This document shows positions 63,991 through 64,000 of a DNA stretch of 64,000 nt, one piece after another. The first letter of the stretch is position 1, and each line of letters begins with the position of its first letter. The stretch is from the NCBI RefSeq assembly GCF_010093225.1, contig NZ_PDWM01000001.1, forward strand, positions 157,239-221,238, given 5' to 3'. Position numbers and translations under genes: made by a program. The stretch is from Pseudoxanthomonas koreensis. GTDB taxonomy: Bacteria; Pseudomonadota; Gammaproteobacteria; Xanthomonadales; Xanthomonadaceae. The notes under the pieces were generated by a model. That model was not told the origin of the DNA. It saw nothing but the letters and a program-made list of their open reading frames with translations, and made no database searches.

Positions 63991-64000
63991 CGACGGCGGG

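Overview
The window is about 64 kb of very GC-rich DNA, roughly 70% by eye, densely packed with genes on both strands. It comes from a gammaproteobacterium of the Xanthomonadaceae, most like Lysobacter, Luteimonas or Pseudoxanthomonas. The evidence is gene order and protein type: dapB-carA-carB-greA-rpfE-like-recJ, a methionine synthase split into two genes, a 942-residue SucA beginning [12 protein letters not shown], a DUF2388/DUF4105 pair, and many intergenic palindromes beginning with GTAG. I found no phage, insertion sequence, CRISPR array, rRNA or tRNA. The window is chromosomal core with a heavy load of small intergenic repeats.

Layout. 1-7.5 kb: small envelope proteins (glycine-zipper, cytochrome c-like, DUF456), TatD, TcdA, a cold-shock protein, outer-membrane phospholipase A, an ArsC/Spx-type protein and a fatty-acid hydroxylase. 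7.5-12.3 kb: GST, class I fumarase, a membrane-anchored LytTR regulator divergent from an acyltransferase. 12.3-21.7 kb (minus strand): dapB, carA, carB, greA, rpfE-like, recJ and a DUF2058 protein. 21.7-25 kb: slyX, ugd, an FKBP isomerase and an exported glutathione peroxidase. 25-30 kb: a YtrA-type GntR operon (small ORF, regulator, ABC ATPase, permease, beta-solenoid DUF4097 protein, two DUF2884 proteins) behind a clear promoter and operator. 30-36.5 kb: class II fumarase, purB, a subclass B3 metallo-beta-lactamase, a JmjC ribosomal oxygenase and a GNAT protein. 36.5-42.4 kb: the sucA-sucB-lpd operon for 2-oxoglutarate dehydrogenase. 42.4-51.5 kb: LOG, AcuI/YhdH, a PilH-like regulator, a CbpA-like DnaJ, a peroxiredoxin, PBP1C, an 866-bp repeat cluster and an acyl-CoA dehydrogenase. 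51.5-58.1 kb: an ArsR-methyltransferase regulator with the two-gene metH, then an SDR and EfpL/YeiP. 58.2-64 kb: DUF4105 and DUF2388, a D-2-hydroxyacid dehydrogenase divergent from serA, and a Nudix hydrolase.

How the genes work together. Central carbon metabolism (two fumarases, the 2-oxoglutarate dehydrogenase complex) and nitrogen and one-carbon metabolism (carbamoyl phosphate, purine, lysine/diaminopimelate, serine, methionine) dominate. The acyl-CoA dehydrogenase and SDR probably serve acyl-CoA oxidation. The D-2-hydroxyacid dehydrogenase next to serA fits the known recycling of D-2-hydroxyglutarate made by SerA.

The most unusual signal is a roughly 155-bp intergenic element present three times (near 43.4, 49.7 and 50.1 kb). 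Its inner core is almost invariant, while the long stem that closes it differs in sequence from copy to copy yet stays complementary. That is the pattern expected of a selected fold. Two further palindromic families are present. One of them donates the TAG stop codon to three flanking genes.
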